Shown in pieces: positions 14,226 to 25,061 of a DNA stretch of 64,000 bases. Origin of the DNA: Apiospora phragmitis. Its lineage: Eukaryota; Ascomycota; Sordariomycetes; Amphisphaeriales; Apiosporaceae. The notes beneath the pieces are model-generated. The model had not been told where the DNA came from, did not search any database, and was given only the letters and a program-made list of their open reading frames with translations. The stretch is taken from contig JAQQWL010000006.1 in NCBI GenBank assembly GCA_038363925.1, forward strand, positions 1,902,501 to 1,966,500, written 5' to 3'. Positions within the stretch are counted from its first letter, which is position 1, and the number at the start of each line of letters is the position of its first letter. The position numbers and the translations under genes were made by a program.

Positions 14226-15541
14226 ATGACTGTGGACGCGCCAGTTCTCCGTGTAGCCATTGTCGGTGGCGGCCCCGGCGGGCTCGCCACGGCCATTGCC
14301 TTATCCAAGATACCAAATGTCGAGGTCAAGATATATGAGCAAGCAACTATTTTGCGTGAGGTCGGTGCGGGGATCAACATCGGGACAAATTCGTGGAACG
14401 TCTTGGGTCTCCTGGGCGTAGCCGATTCCCCGACCACCGGCCACCCGGAATGGACCGTCTTGAATATGTAAGTCGAAGTTTTAAATACTGCTGCTTCTCC
14501 TAATCGTAAAATTAATTAAGACCTGTAGGAACGGTCGTTCCGGTGAAGAGCTTCATCGACGGGAGAGGACGCCTGACCCTTCTATAAAGAGGCCGATCAT
14601 ACGTACGCAGAGAACCGTACTGCAATCAACATTATTAGCACACGTTCCTCCAGAGACCATCCAGCTATCGAATAAACTGGACAGATTGGTGGATGCAGGA
14701 GACAAAGGCTTGGAGCTGCACTTCAAAGACGGTACGTCCGCACAAGCCGACCTCGTTGTCGGCGCGGACGGCATCCACTCCCTAGTGAGGGACACGGCCT
14801 GGCCAAAACTACGACATCGCCTTCACAGGCACCACAATCTGGCGAACACTGCTACCTGTCGAAGCCGTCCGGGACCTCGACCCGCGCTTCCAGCTCACGG
14901 GCTGGTGGCACTCCCCACGACGCACGTCTACTTCTCGCCAGTCGGCGCGGGCCTCTGGGAGATCGCCGCCCGCGCCTACCACGACCCAGCCACGCACCGC
15001 GCGAGCAAAGCAAGCTGGGGCGTACCCGTCGCCAACGCCCACGTCGAGTCGCACTTCTCGGACCTGTTGCCAGACATCCGGGCGGCGCTGCGACGCGTAC
15101 CAGAGGGCGGCTGGCGCGAGTTCGCCGCGTTCGCGGGGCCCGAGCTCACGAAGCTGACGGCCTGGGACCACCGGGTCGTGCTGGTCGGGGACGCGTCGCA
15201 CGCGCTCTCAGGCGCGTTCGGGTCCGGCGCCGGCTTCGCCATGGAGGACGGCTGGGTCCTCGCGCGCGCGCTCGAGCACGTCCGGAACGAACGCGGCCGG
15301 GCGCTGCCGCTGTTCGAGAGGATCCGGCTGCCCTACTACTCGCACATGTACGCGCATCTGGCGCGCCAGGCAGCAGGCCGGCCGGCCGGCGCGGTTGGAG
15401 GAGATCGGCGAGCCGTCGTATGACGATCGCTTATGGGGTAAGCTCTCCACGGACGGGGGCGAGGATATGTCTTGGATCTACATGAACGACATCGGTGATG
15501 TTTGGGCTGACGTGTTGGGGAGATTGGACGATACCTCGTGA
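14226..15541 (+). pseudogene. FAD-dependent monooxygenase (salicylate-hydroxylase-like), three frameshifts
   Basis: Family role: NADPH- and FAD-dependent hydroxylation of an aromatic substrate. Exon 1 is 14226-14467, then a 61-nt intron, exon 2 from 14529. Seen: dinucleotide-binding GGGPGGLATAIAL (residues about 14-26), VGAGINIG, the second FAD motif VVGADGIHSLVR, and the third, VVLVGDASHAL. The frame moves three times: one extra A in the AAAA run near 14,806-14,809, one missing C near 14,916, and an indel in the GGCC repeat at about 15,375-15,395. Homology-like sequence resumes each time, ending at the TGA at 15539-15541. With those corrected the length would be about 410 residues, normal for the family. 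Either a recently broken gene or sequence errors in short repeats. Downstream is non-coding. Confidence 0.72.
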
Positions 15542-16661
15542 CTTCGAGCCGTATACCCATTGATCGTCGCCCTTATCCTGGGCAGTGTTTAGACTATGGT
15601 GACTGATCACACAGCGCATATGAACTCTTAGTGTTTGTCGCGACGGTTGTTAGCGCTCCATTGATTAACATTCTCGTCGAATTATCACAGGTGCCACATG
15701 AGCCCATTATTCTCGATGTCAAGACAGAGTCTCGTTCTAAGACATTTCTGTATATTTAACGTGAAGAATTATAAACACATTATTTAACGCAAATCCAATA
15801 CGACATTACTGTCTAAAGGCAAGCTGCCAGGAAACCTTATCAACTTTCATACATAAACCAAAATTCGTACTAGCAAGTAGCAGCACGCATTGGCGCCCCA
15901 ATCGTCATATCCGGCACCTATCAATACATGCCGGCCTGACCGGCACGTCATTGTGCCCCTTCAAAGTATTTTGCTGCTCGAATTACTATCCTAACATGCG
16001 TTCCATGCTGATGGGCTCCTCTCGGCTAGTATAATAATTTCACTGTTCCATTCTCCTAGGTCCCATAGAAGCAAATAGACTCACTTGCTGGTACTGGAGA
16101 CTCAAGCATCCCTTCAGCCTCCCGCAGCCCGGTCAAGCCACGTGCGAAAATAAACACCCCTTGGACAACGCAAGTAAGGGCCAGTAGGCAACAGTAGACT
16201 TTGTAGAGATTGAGGTTCCCCTCAGATCTTTTTCTGATTATATCTTGGGTTATATCCGTTTCCGTTCCCACGGGTTCTAGATGTATATATCTTTGCGGCC
16301 TCGTGTAGCTCAAAAAATCAGATATGAAACGAGGAGGGGAAGCCCATGAGGGCAGAGCCGACGACTTTTGCATTGCAACCATATGTTAGTGTTGCGTTGC
16401 GGGATCGAGTTTGATGAATCGCACTTTGATGGATATATGGACAAAAGTTGGAGTCCAGCCAGCTGCGTCCTACCACCACGAACATCCCTGTTCGTACGGC
16501 ATGTGCAGGGTTCTGGTCACCCACATCCGTCAGCATACGCGCAGCAACAAGTACCACCTGCCCTTATGCCAGCGGGGTGAGGCAGCGAGGACAACTGAAC
16601 AACCTAGCCACGACGTACGCATAACCAAGAATCGGAAAGCATATGATATCATTAGCTAAAG
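15542..16661. other. intergenic with one doubtful small minus-strand frame
   Basis: About 1.1 kb. Apart from the doubtful 108-codon minus frame listed separately, no coding signal. AT-richer at 15,700-15,900. Confidence 0.4.
16056..16382 (-). CDS. possible small single-pass membrane protein (doubtful)
   Basis: A 108-codon frame whose product has one clear hydrophobic segment (YCCLLALTCVVQGVFIFA, about residues 74-91) after a polar N-terminal half. It is not recognised and has no obvious intron or relatives that I can name. It may be chance. Given only because the hydrophobic segment is coherent. Confidence 0.22.
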   Translation of the reverse strand: MVAMQKSSALPSWASPPRFISDFLSYTRPQRYIHLEPVGTETDITQDIIRKRSEGNLNLYKVYCCLLALTCVVQGVFIFARGLTGLREAEGMLESPVPASESICFYGT

Positions 16662-17417
16662 ATGGGTGATCAATCGGGAGTGCGCTACTCGCAAGGCCAA
16701 AAAGACATCGGAGAGGCCCGTCACTTCTCATGGGAGTACCCCGTCCCCGACAATGACTTTTGGCGCGACCTGCCGTACCCCTTGAGCAGAAACTTCCTGC
16801 AGAGCTTTTCGTCGGAAAGACTGCGACGACTCTCAGCTCGTTTCGATGACAAGCTGGACAGGGCGACCAAGCTGGAACTCCTCGCCCGGCTGCTCCACGA
16901 AGAATCGGACGAACAGGACGCCGCTGCCGCCGGCGCTGACTCCAGCCGGACCTTTTATGACGTCGATTACATCCGCTGGAGAGCAGTCTGGCTGGCGATT
17001 AGTTCTGTGCAGCTGGAGCTCGGACAGCGCGCTGAGGCCGAGAGTACACTGCGCATGCTGCACGAGAAACGACGCGACCCGGCCAACCTATCGCACCTGC
17101 ACACTCTGGCGAGTCTTTTGCTCGCGCGAGGCGAGTACTTGGAGGCAGAGAGGATGGAGACTGACGTCAAAGCATGGTTGGACGGCTGTGTGCAGCGAGA
17201 CTCGCCGCAAGCATTGAGCGCGCGGAGGATGCTGGCTGAAGCAACGTGGAAGCAGGGCACGGACCGGAGAACGGAGGCAGAGCAAGTGCTTGACGAAATG
17301 CGCGTTATCATCGGCAAGATGGGAGCTGGCCAGTACGCCGTTTACCAGGATGAGGAGAGGGAGATGATGGACAAGCTGGCACGAACGCTACACGAAGGCC
17401 AACAAGATGAGGACTAG
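16662..17417 (+). CDS. hypothetical alpha-helical (TPR-like) protein
   Basis: Intact single-exon frame of 251 residues. From about residue 105 the sequence is built of amphipathic helix pairs with repeat character (AVWLAISSVQLELGQRAEAE, then LHTLASLLLARGEYLEAERM, then a third ARRMLAEATWKQGTDRRTEAE). The recurring pattern of large and small residues (A-x-x-x-L-x-x-G-x-x-x-E-A-E) is that of tetratricopeptide repeats, normally protein-binding. The N-terminal 100 residues are charged, with WEYPVPDNDFWRDLPYP. No signal peptide or membrane segment. The codon use matches neighbouring genes and the frame is open, so a real gene is likely. Function unknown; resembles conserved fungal hypothetical proteins of tetratricopeptide type. 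Confidence 0.75.
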   Translation: MGDQSGVRYSQGQKDIGEARHFSWEYPVPDNDFWRDLPYPLSRNFLQSFSSERLRRLSARFDDKLDRATKLELLARLLHEESDEQDAAAAGADSSRTFYDVDYIRWRAVWLAISSVQLELGQRAEAESTLRMLHEKRRDPANLSHLHTLASLLLARGEYLEAERMETDVKAWLDGCVQRDSPQALSARRMLAEATWKQGTDRRTEAEQVLDEMRVIIGKMGAGQYAVYQDEEREMMDKLARTLHEGQQDED

Positions 17418-18902
17418 ACATCGGAAACGATAGTATAATAGTTGCTTTATATCCCTATGCCGGCCACAAAGGACAATACTCCGAACTTTTCATGACCTAT
17501 TTCCATCCCCACTCCACCAAAGATTCTCCATAAATACGGCTTATTTCGACCCAGTCCCTGTGTGGTCCTTTTGCAAGCAGCCTGTCAACCAGCATCTGAG
17601 GTCAGCGTAGGCCCCAAGATGAATAAGGGGTAAAACGTCGCTCCGTCAGTCGTTTTGATCACATCAAGCTTATCTGTGAAATTTGTTGCTGGGTACGGAG
17701 GCCCATGTCCCTCAGCATGTATTAAAGGGCCGTCGTACCGGTGCTGGTCTCTTTCCATCTCACTCTCAGCTGGATAAGATACTCGCCTACAAGAAGATAT
17801 GAAAACGTCGAAACCCGTCGCAAATGCAAATACAAGTGGTCTACTGTTCTATTCTTTAAAGACAGAAGACATGGTCCGTATACCACGGTACTCAGTCTGA
17901 CCTACGGCATTCCATTAATGTCAAGTGTAATAAGACCATTGCCCCCAGTACCGTCTTGGATAAAAGCCCCTGAATAAATTGAAGCACTGGATCAGGTGCT
18001 CCGGTTGTTTTGACTACCCCACAGGCTGAGACATGTTCAAGCAAACATCAGAATCAACCCACCCGGGCCACCAGCTCTAGATGAAGACTGGTACGACGTA
18101 GCAGTTCGATGTTTCAAACACTCGCTGTGTAGTGAAAGATTAAACCGTAGTGCGATACATTCATAAAGTGACAATATTACTGTTCGTCAGGCTGATCTGC
18201 CGGAGCGACAACTGACTTTGTTACCTCATGCAGGTTGGAAACATACCAATGCACGTAGTACAGACCTCATACGTAGTACAGTTAGTCAGTGGCAATTAAA
18301 CTCGTCTGGCATGTGTCAACTTAATCTTATGGTTCAAAATCGGTCGAACCGTTTCAGTGAACCGGATATCACTAACGCAAAATTGGCCAAACCGTATAAT
18401 CTGCGGGCTGGGCAAAACAAGGTTATTACTAAGTAATCACCTCAAAATTGAAGCTCTTAGCACGGAAATTCGCGGGAGTCATTCCATGAGGATTTCGCTG
18501 ATTTCGCTTGGAGCTGATACGATTGGTCATCTGAGCTGCCCCCTTAAAGCTTAACCCCCCTTTTCTAGAGGCGTCAAGAAGTGTTTCCGAGCTTGGGCCC
18601 CGAAACAACCACGCTTAAGCCCTAGCGAAACAATTCCGCTTCATCTGGGCTCTTGCAAACATCCGATGGACATTGGCTTTGGGTTGCTGAGCCTCAGGAT
18701 CTTATGCTGTCGACTTCGCTTGGGCCATTGGGCCAGGGACGATGCTCTTGGAAAGTGGCTATATTTCGCCCAGGCGATTCGCAAGCACTGCACGATTCTA
18801 TCATCTTGATACAATGCTAATATACCACTACAACATTCGATCAGCAGTCATCATAGTCATTCGTACTCGAAAAGCAGATACGACTACCATTTTACTTCCA
18901 AC
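17418..18902. other. 1.5 kb without a supported gene
   Basis: Only short frames. A small direct repeat, ACGTAGTACAG, occurs twice at about 18,252-18,283. The stretch before 18,900 carries the promoter of the secreted protein gene. No RNA gene recognised. Confidence 0.45.
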
Positions 18903-19701
18903 ATGCGTACTGGCATAGCCCTCACCTATATCATTTGTGCTGTGTACATGCATATACAGCATTCAACGTGCTTGGAATCCATTGACTGTACAGTTTCAGT
19001 AAGTTCGCAACTCAGCTATCGCTGCTAGAAACGGTTGTTAATCATTTTTTCAGGTATCCGACGTCGGGGGAGACACTGGGTAACACACGCCTACCCATTT
19101 CATAATCCAGTTTAGTATCAAAAACACGATGATTCTAACAAGCAGCAGGGGTTGCAAGGAAGGGGCTCGGGGGAGCGGAACGGAAAAGCAAAGCAGCAGC
19201 GCGAAGAGCGTCGCTCACAAGATCGCTGCTGCTGATGTCGTTGGCCTCATCGAAAGCGTTGGGGGTGGTGGGCTGAATGGCATTGTGAACGCTTTGATCG
19301 GAGGAGGGGCTACCACCTCAGCATCAACATCAGCAACCACAGCGAGAACTACAGTCAAGGCCACGAGTAAGGTCACTGTCACGACTGCTACGACAGTCAC
19401 AGTGCCTGAGCCCCCGCCACCTGCCACAACCAGTGCAGCCTCAACCCCGCCGCCGGGGCCGGCTCCTCCTCCACCACCACCGCCAAGTACGGCCAACCGT
19501 CCCGAGCCTGCCACCAGTGTTCCTCCTAACCAGCCTACTGCAAATGATCCAGTTCCCACCCCAGTAGCACCGCTACCGCCGACACCACCGCCGCCTGGGA
19601 ATCCACCTCCGCAGGCGACAGAGACTCCTGAGCCGGCAATACCTGTGTCACCTGCCACGCCTCAACTCAGCTCCAGCCTCGTACTTGGAAATCTTGGATA
19701 A
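18903..19701 (+). CDS. small secreted Pro/Thr/Ser-rich protein (3 exons)
   Basis: Exon 1 (18903-18998) encodes a hydrophobic leader, MRTGIALTYIICAVYMHIQ, followed by two cysteines. A 55-nt intron leads to a 26-nt exon (19054-19079). A third exon starts between 19,143 and 19,149 (acceptors AAGCAG/CAG just after a CTAAC branch point) and runs to the stop at 19,701. The mature part has a Gly-rich block (GLIESVGGGGLNGIVNALIG), a Thr/Ser/Ala stretch with TTVTV, then a long proline-rich tail (PPPPPPP) ending at LGNLG. This is the composition of an O-glycosylated extracellular or cell-wall protein. No enzymatic domain. No GPI signal is obvious. The exact third-exon start is uncertain. Function unknown. 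Confidence 0.55.
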
Positions 19702-20129
19702 TAAATGTGTTGGAGCCAAGAAAGCTGGGTGGGCGTAGTAGTATAGGAAAGAAAAAGCATTGATCATTATTACTATGACTCCCATTATTGACGTCTAGCC
19801 CATGAATTAGACATCCTGCAAACTCACAATACTGATGAACTTTGAAATCCGATCCACCTTTTGCAAGTGATTTTCACATTCTAGAACCACGCCACCAAAC
19901 TCTTGTTAGTAAGTCGCACAGAACCTAGCAGAATGACCCCTATCATCCCCGAACGTGTGCCGGACATCCATTCACATATAATTCTCATTCTTCTTTCAAT
20001 AAAAAAGTAAATGAGTGACTTCATATAAGGTAAGAAAACATGTAACCTTATAGACACTTGAGCCGGATATAGGCAATCTTGCCGAGAGGAATCAATAGCG
20101 ATATGCAACAAAATCTAACCAACAGACGT
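19702..20129. other. intergenic between convergent genes, no gene seen
   Basis: About 430 bp between the stop of the secreted Pro/Thr-rich protein and the stop of the ribonuclease gene. AT-rich, no convincing frame. Confidence 0.5.
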
Positions 20130-20540
20130 CTAAGAGCAAACGACGAAGCCGTTGCGAACTGGGGCGCCCTCGTGGGTCATCATGCCGCAATAGGTGACAT
20201 CAACGTTGCCCTTCTTGTCGCGGTTAGAGACGGTGACGACGACGCGATCGGCGCCGGGGTCAGGCGGGGTGCCGGTGTAAGACCTTGTGGTCGCTAAGGA
20301 TGGGAAACTCCTCGAGCGTCTTGCCCTTGCACTTGTCCGAGAACTTGATTTCCTCGCGGTTGCCGTACCCATGCGGGTACTTGCCGCTGCCGAGCTGCTT
20401 GTTGCGGTCGGCCAGCTTGCCGGCCTCGGCGCCGGCGTCCTTGACGTTGCCGCCGCTGTAGGCGCGCGCCGCGCACTTGCCCCCGCTCTTGGGGAAGTTC
20501 TTGAAGTGGTACTTGGGCCTGACTTCGCGCTCCTGCAGGG

Positions 20541-20571
<31 letters not shown>

Positions 20572-20727
20572 CCCTCGTGTCCACTCCTCGACGCCCTGGA
20601 GCTCCAAGGGGAGGGCACCGTCGGCGGCGCGCAGTACGAGTGCGTCGTCGGCTGGAGGCAGGGCAGCAGCGTTGCCGAGAGTGATGGCGATGGCAAAGGT
20701 GACGAGGGTGCTAGTGGTGAACTTCAT
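20130..20727 (-). pseudogene. secreted RNase T1-family ribonuclease with one frameshift
   Basis: The family cleaves single-stranded RNA, usually after G, outside the cell. Start at 20727: a signal peptide (MKFTTSTLVTFAIAIT, then GNAAA), a propeptide-like acidic segment with a run of nine Asp, then the microbial ribonuclease fold. Positions matching family catalytic residues are visible: the Tyr/His pair in KYPHGYGNREE, Glu in EEFPIL, Arg in PGADRVVV, His in MMTHEGAP and the terminal FVVC. The frame breaks at about 20,280 by one extra T, so the Glu and the Arg/His half lie in different frames; read literally the product stops at 20,260. It could be a real loss of function or a sequencing error. 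Size otherwise about 200 residues including the acidic insert. The family includes ribotoxins, but no ribotoxin-specific features are seen. Confidence 0.72.
20541..20569. repeat. CGT/GTC trinucleotide microsatellite in the ribonuclease gene
   Basis: About nine uninterrupted GTC/CGT triplets. On the minus strand they encode the poly-aspartate run of the ribonuclease propeptide region. Length variation here would change the acidic tract without shifting the frame. Confidence 0.85.
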
Positions 20728-21166
20728 ATTCAATATGGTCGTTCTTGAAGACTGAGTGTTGAAATTTGGGTATTGATGTGAAAGTGGTCGGGGCAAAAGA
20801 AGTGGAAGATGTGAGAGTTGTGAACGATGTTAGTGATGGTGATATTATTTACATCGAATGCGAGCCATCGTGCACGTATTTATACAATGTCCCTGAGCCT
20901 GATCTGGCTTGAATCTGCTCGAGCCTTGCCTTATAGTATTACAATGGGTGTCGCTTGAGGTACTGATCTCAGCCCTCTAAGCCTGAATCAAAATAGCAAC
21001 ACCATGATCTGCATGTTCCCTTTGGCCATAAGGCTGTTATTGTGGCGGCTCGTATTCTCTCATGGGCTAGTAATCACAGATGGCTTATCCAATTGTGCAG
21101 ACGTTGCCGACACGCCCGAATCCTGAGGATTAATTAAAACAAGCCTCCTGACGCCCGGTTGCCAAG
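20728..21166. promoter_or_regulatory. upstream region of the ribonuclease gene
   Basis: No coding sequence seen. It holds the promoter side of the minus-strand ribonuclease gene, with a C-poor, purine-rich stretch at 20,750-20,870. Confidence 0.35.
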
Positions 21167-21420
21167 CTGACTCTGCCTGGTGGGAGCCCCTGATTCTGTG
21201 ATGGTGGGTACTTTGGATCCTTTTGATCAAGCTTAGTGAGGTCCGACGGCCAGTCTGATTCTGTCCGATGGGAACCTCTATATTTCGCAATGGTCAACAC
21301 TTAAAATTCTTGTAAATCGAGATTATCGGGGAATCACTGCCGCTCTGAGTCTGCCCCGCGAGAGCCCCTGAATTGGCAATGGCGGGTACTTGAGATCCTT
21401 GTGATAAACGACGTGACTAT
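21167..21420. repeat. three degenerate tandem units of about 85-90 bp
   Basis: Three successive segments (about 21,167-21,250, 21,251-21,340 and 21,341-21,420) each carry a CTGA-TCTG-C core, then a GGGAGCCCCTGA-like or GGGAACCTCTA block, then GCAATGG/GTGATGG, then a CACTT-like and a TTGTGAT/TTTGATCAAG block. Similarity is partial but in the same order. The unit is non-coding and of unknown function. Confidence 0.5.
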
Positions 21421-21842
21421 CCGGGTTCGGCCGTGAAGTAATAGACCCATGATGACCTGTCTGGCCTATATCATTGCACATTTGACTTGGCCCATGGGCC
21501 AATTCGGTATATTAAAAGGAGCACGCACAGTAAGTTGGGGGCGGGGCGGAGCGGTCGCACAGATCGGCGGTGATTCGGAACTCTCGCGCCATTTCATTCG
21601 ACATCTATTTTTGTCTTGGCAGTCTAGATTGCTTTTTTGTCTTAGCTGTAGACTGGGCCACCCCAGCTGAAAGAATAGCGGCCCACCCACACGACGCCCC
21701 AAACCTCCATATCAACGTTCCCCAATCCTCTCATCATCAGCATCACCACCATCATATCACCACTGCGATTTTCCCCAGAAAACGCAAATCATTCAACACC
21801 TCCAGCCCTTTTCCCCTTCTATTGTTCATCTGTCGCGCCAAT

Positions 21843-22758
21843 ATGGCCCAAAACCTCAAGGCCTTTCTTGATAAGCAAGTAGCTGACCGATGGGGTCCTT
21901 CAAAGAACGAGTATGTAGTCTTTTACCGCTTTTCCACCGTCTGTACGGTTTGACTAACGAAATCACCAAGAGCAAATGCCATCTCCGCCTTACTACTCGA
22001 CTCCCTAGAGTACGACGAGACCGCCCGTCATTTCATCGCCGATTGTACGGCGGCTCGTACCCCCAGCGAGGCTAGGGGACACTTACCACCCATGTGGAAG
22101 CTGGTTGAGAATATAGCCAGAAAGTATCCAGAGCACCATAAGAAAGCACGTATACCACTTCCCTTAATGTTATTGTTCTCAACTTACAATAGCACAGCTC
22201 GTCGGCTTGCTCGATTCGGTCCACGGCTTGCCTGACCTCGTGATCCGAGACGAGACGGCTGTCAAATGGTCCGACCTGCCCTTCCTGGTGGAGGGCTGGG
22301 ACCAAATTTACAACCGACCCGAGAACCAGCACTCCGAGGAGAATGTTTTCGCCATAGCTTTCATCGCGAAACTCCTTTCGGCCCAGCTCCTACCCAGAGA
22401 TGAGTTCCTTCGCTGGGTCGATCTGGACATGTGCACTGCTCTGGAGAGAGGCCCCGAGGACCCGTCGGCCCTCAAGAAGGATGACCTTGTTCTTTTGAAC
22501 GTCAATGTCCCAATTGCGGCCCAATGGATTCAACAGGCCGGTTCGGTCATATGGAACTGCGAGTCTGACTTGGGCCTCTCCAAAAGGCAGGATGGTCTGT
22601 GGCAGGGAAACGCTGGGTTCAGCTACGGCCGCTGGAAGTTCTGGAAGGAGCGAGCTACCTGGGTCACTCAGTCCAAGCTGGTCAGTCCCCGGACACGAGA
22701 CTTCGCCAAGGAGATGGTGGAGGAAATGACTAGCATCGAGAAACAGGATGGTCTTTGA
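21843..22758 (+). CDS. DUF3632-like fungal protein (3 exons)
   Basis: Exons 21843-21910, 21971-22149 and 22193-22758, introns 60 and 43 nt, in-frame join of 270 residues. The start follows a CCAAT-like pyrimidine promoter stretch. The product is soluble and mostly helical: N-terminal LKAFLDKQVADRWGP, then an ISALLLDSLEYDE helix, WKLVENIARKYPEH, a central ENVFAIAFIAKLLSAQLLP helix and a C-terminal YGRWKFWKERATWVTQ. This pattern matches the fungal-specific DUF3632 family as I remember it, which has no known function. The second intron is short (43 nt) and its donor (CACGTATAC) is weak, so the exon 2/3 boundary is the least certain part. No membrane segments or signal peptide. Confidence 0.7.
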
Positions 22759-23285
22759 GAGAGCTGCATAGGGTAATGTAGGGAACAGCCGTCGAAATTA
22801 AACCAGAATGTTCGATTCCCGTACAATGAGAATGCCTGGTTCAGCGGTTGGCGCGGTCGCATCTCACCGAGGCAAGGGTAGAAGCATGCCGGGGATGTTA
22901 CAGATCGCACCTGTGTACTCGTCTCGCATTCATTATATAGGATGCTTGGCATGATTGGCTGTCCTCAAAAGATGCGTGTGATCCGATACTTTGCCGTCTA
23001 ACTAGCTGGTAGTAAGGTTTGCATCATTGATCCCTGGAAGCTGTCCGGCATCCAACTGTTTACCGATCCCAATCCGAGAATCAGTGAGCCATCCTCATAC
23101 GTGCACTGATGATATGCCAGGTATCCTATCACTTAAAACAATCGCGACTCTTTGACGCCACGCAATAGATCTCATATTAGAGATGGATACAAACTCCAAT
23201 AACTTGTCCCCCATCGTGCTCGGATGTGTGCTCTACCATCCAGCAATATGACAATCATCACTCCTTTTCAGGTCTTGGCCACAAG
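22759..23285. other. intergenic, no gene seen
   Basis: About 530 bp between the DUF3632-like stop and the stop of the minus-strand membrane-protein remnant. No coding signal. Confidence 0.5.
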
Positions 23286-24202
23286 CTAAACGCCGAATTT
23301 CCAGACACGTAAGATGGCAAAGACGACCCCAGGTATAGAAAGCATGACGCCATCAAGCAACACGTAGAAACTATGCCGTGACCGTGTACCACCTGGCGCA
23401 TTTTGGATAGGATTCTATGAAAGGGACCTTGCTGTCTCACCGTCCTGGTCTGTAAGACCCTGGAGGGAGTCCACTGAGAGTCTGCTTGAGTCGAAAGTCC
23501 CAGTCATATACACTGCCATGAGCGCACCATTGACCGAAAAGCCGAGTCGAGGTTTGAGGGTGAAGTATTCTCGCCTTTGGCGAAAGCGCTTCGAATAAAG
23601 GAGAGAGTGGTGTAGAACAACCCCCACACTTAGCAAGCTATCCCAATGTAATGAGCGGTGGGTTCCATGACTAGTAGAAGTATGTATGTCTAGCTTACAT
23701 TATCAGTATTGCTACAATGAATGATATAGTAATCTGTGCCCGTTCCTCGGGAGTATGCCGGTAATAATCAGGCGGGGAGGACGCCGTCTTGGCGGTAAGA
23801 ATGGTGGTGGTCATGGTAATGCCAATTTCTGCTATCCTTGTGCTCGTGGATAGAGAAAGTGGAGCATCCTGAAAAAATCCCTGACAGCCAGAACTGACAG
23901 AAACGCAATCTTGAATTATCAGACCTGCGGTGGTAAATACGGGGGAGAAAAGGACTGGGACCTACAATTAACCCGTGGTTTATGGATATCCCGTCAAATA
24001 TACTGGCAATTAATAGGTAAACTGTCAATATGTAACGTATGATACGCCAAAGTTTTCGTCGACAGAAGTGGAAGATAATTCTCGTGATACCATCGGATGG
24101 GATAGAAGGGATCAATTGCGCAGTTCGGCACTCGGCTGCACGGTTATCATGGCTGTGGTTGGGCCATGCATCCCTTGATGTTCTATGCGTATCATTCGGC
24201 AT
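23286..24202 (-). pseudogene. decayed multi-pass membrane protein
   Basis: Coherent coding fragments on the minus strand: a hydrophobic block near the 5' side (YILTVYLLIASIFDG), a Thr-rich start-like segment from 23,814 (MTTTILTAKTASSPPDYYRH, then a TM-like FIVAILI), a GT-AG intron (23,698-23,629), a segment with GFSVNGALMAVYMTG, and a last part with SFYVLLDGVMLSIPGVVFA ending VWKFGV at 23,286. The pieces resemble the architecture of fungal 7-TM proteins ending in an 'FYV-D-LPM-A' type helix. The last two parts are in one frame but separated by an in-frame TAG, and no splice model rescues it. The 5' exon cannot be joined in phase. I treat it as a remnant. The family is uncertain. Confidence 0.4.
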
Positions 24203-24579
24203 AGGGTCTCGATTTTGATAGAGATCGTTTTGAGTGAGTGATTGTGGCTGCTCTAGTGCTGGACCTGGGAGTTTCCTGACAGCGTATCAGCCGTTATAAA
24301 TAGGCTACTGCTGTCTAGTTATTGCAAAGAGAATAATATGATGTGGAACGTCTCAGGCTGAACATGGAATGTATGCTCTATTATGTTTGCTTGATTGGCA
24401 CATGGAGTGTGACCACCGTATGTTTCCAGCATGATACCATCCGAGAAACTGCTCAGCCGCGAGGCATATGTTCCACCGGCAGTGCTGCGGTCAGCTTGTT
24501 TTAGGGTTGACGTAGATGACGTGAGGGGAAAAGGATCAATAATCCGTAGTGGCTCTTGTGTGCCATATGTGAGACCTGT

Positions 24580-24895
24580 CATGATCCAATGCAAACGTCG
24601 GGAATGAAACCAATGATCAGTTCTGAATGCACGGTCTTCCGAGTGAAGTAACACAACTTTATACATAACGCGTAATGGTACGCCCAAGGAGCCGAGGATA
24701 GACAGTCGGTGTGCTAATATTAGAAAGGGATGTGTACCTTCGGGCTCATGATCCAATGCGAACGTCGAGAATGAAACACATAATCAGTCCTGAAGACGCT
24801 GTCTTCCGGGTGAGGTAGAACAGAATCCTGCACAATGCGTCGAGGGTAGACTTTCTCTGTGTAGATACTAGAGACAAATGTGTGCCTTCAGGTAA
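24580..24895. repeat. tandem duplication of a 167-bp unit
   Basis: The segment starting CATGATCCAATGCAAACG at 24,580 is repeated in tandem from 24,747 (CATGATCCAATGCGAACG), with matching blocks (GAATGAAAC, CTGTCTTCCG/CGGTCTTCCG, GTGTGCCTTC) through about 24,895. On the minus strand both copies encode similar peptide-like stretches (FHSRRLHWIM versus FHSRRSHWIM), so it may be a duplicated exon of a lost gene. Confidence 0.75.
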
Positions 24896-25061
24896 CCATG
24901 GAAATTGCTCACACTGATTGCAGCGTACGTACCAAATCGAAAAGCCCGCGGTTCTTTTTGAAGTACCTTTGGGACAACCATTATATCAAGCCACACCCAT
25001 TATGTTGAAAGTAAAGAGGCTCAATATGTATAGCACGACTACCTATCAAGTTAGTTTCGCC

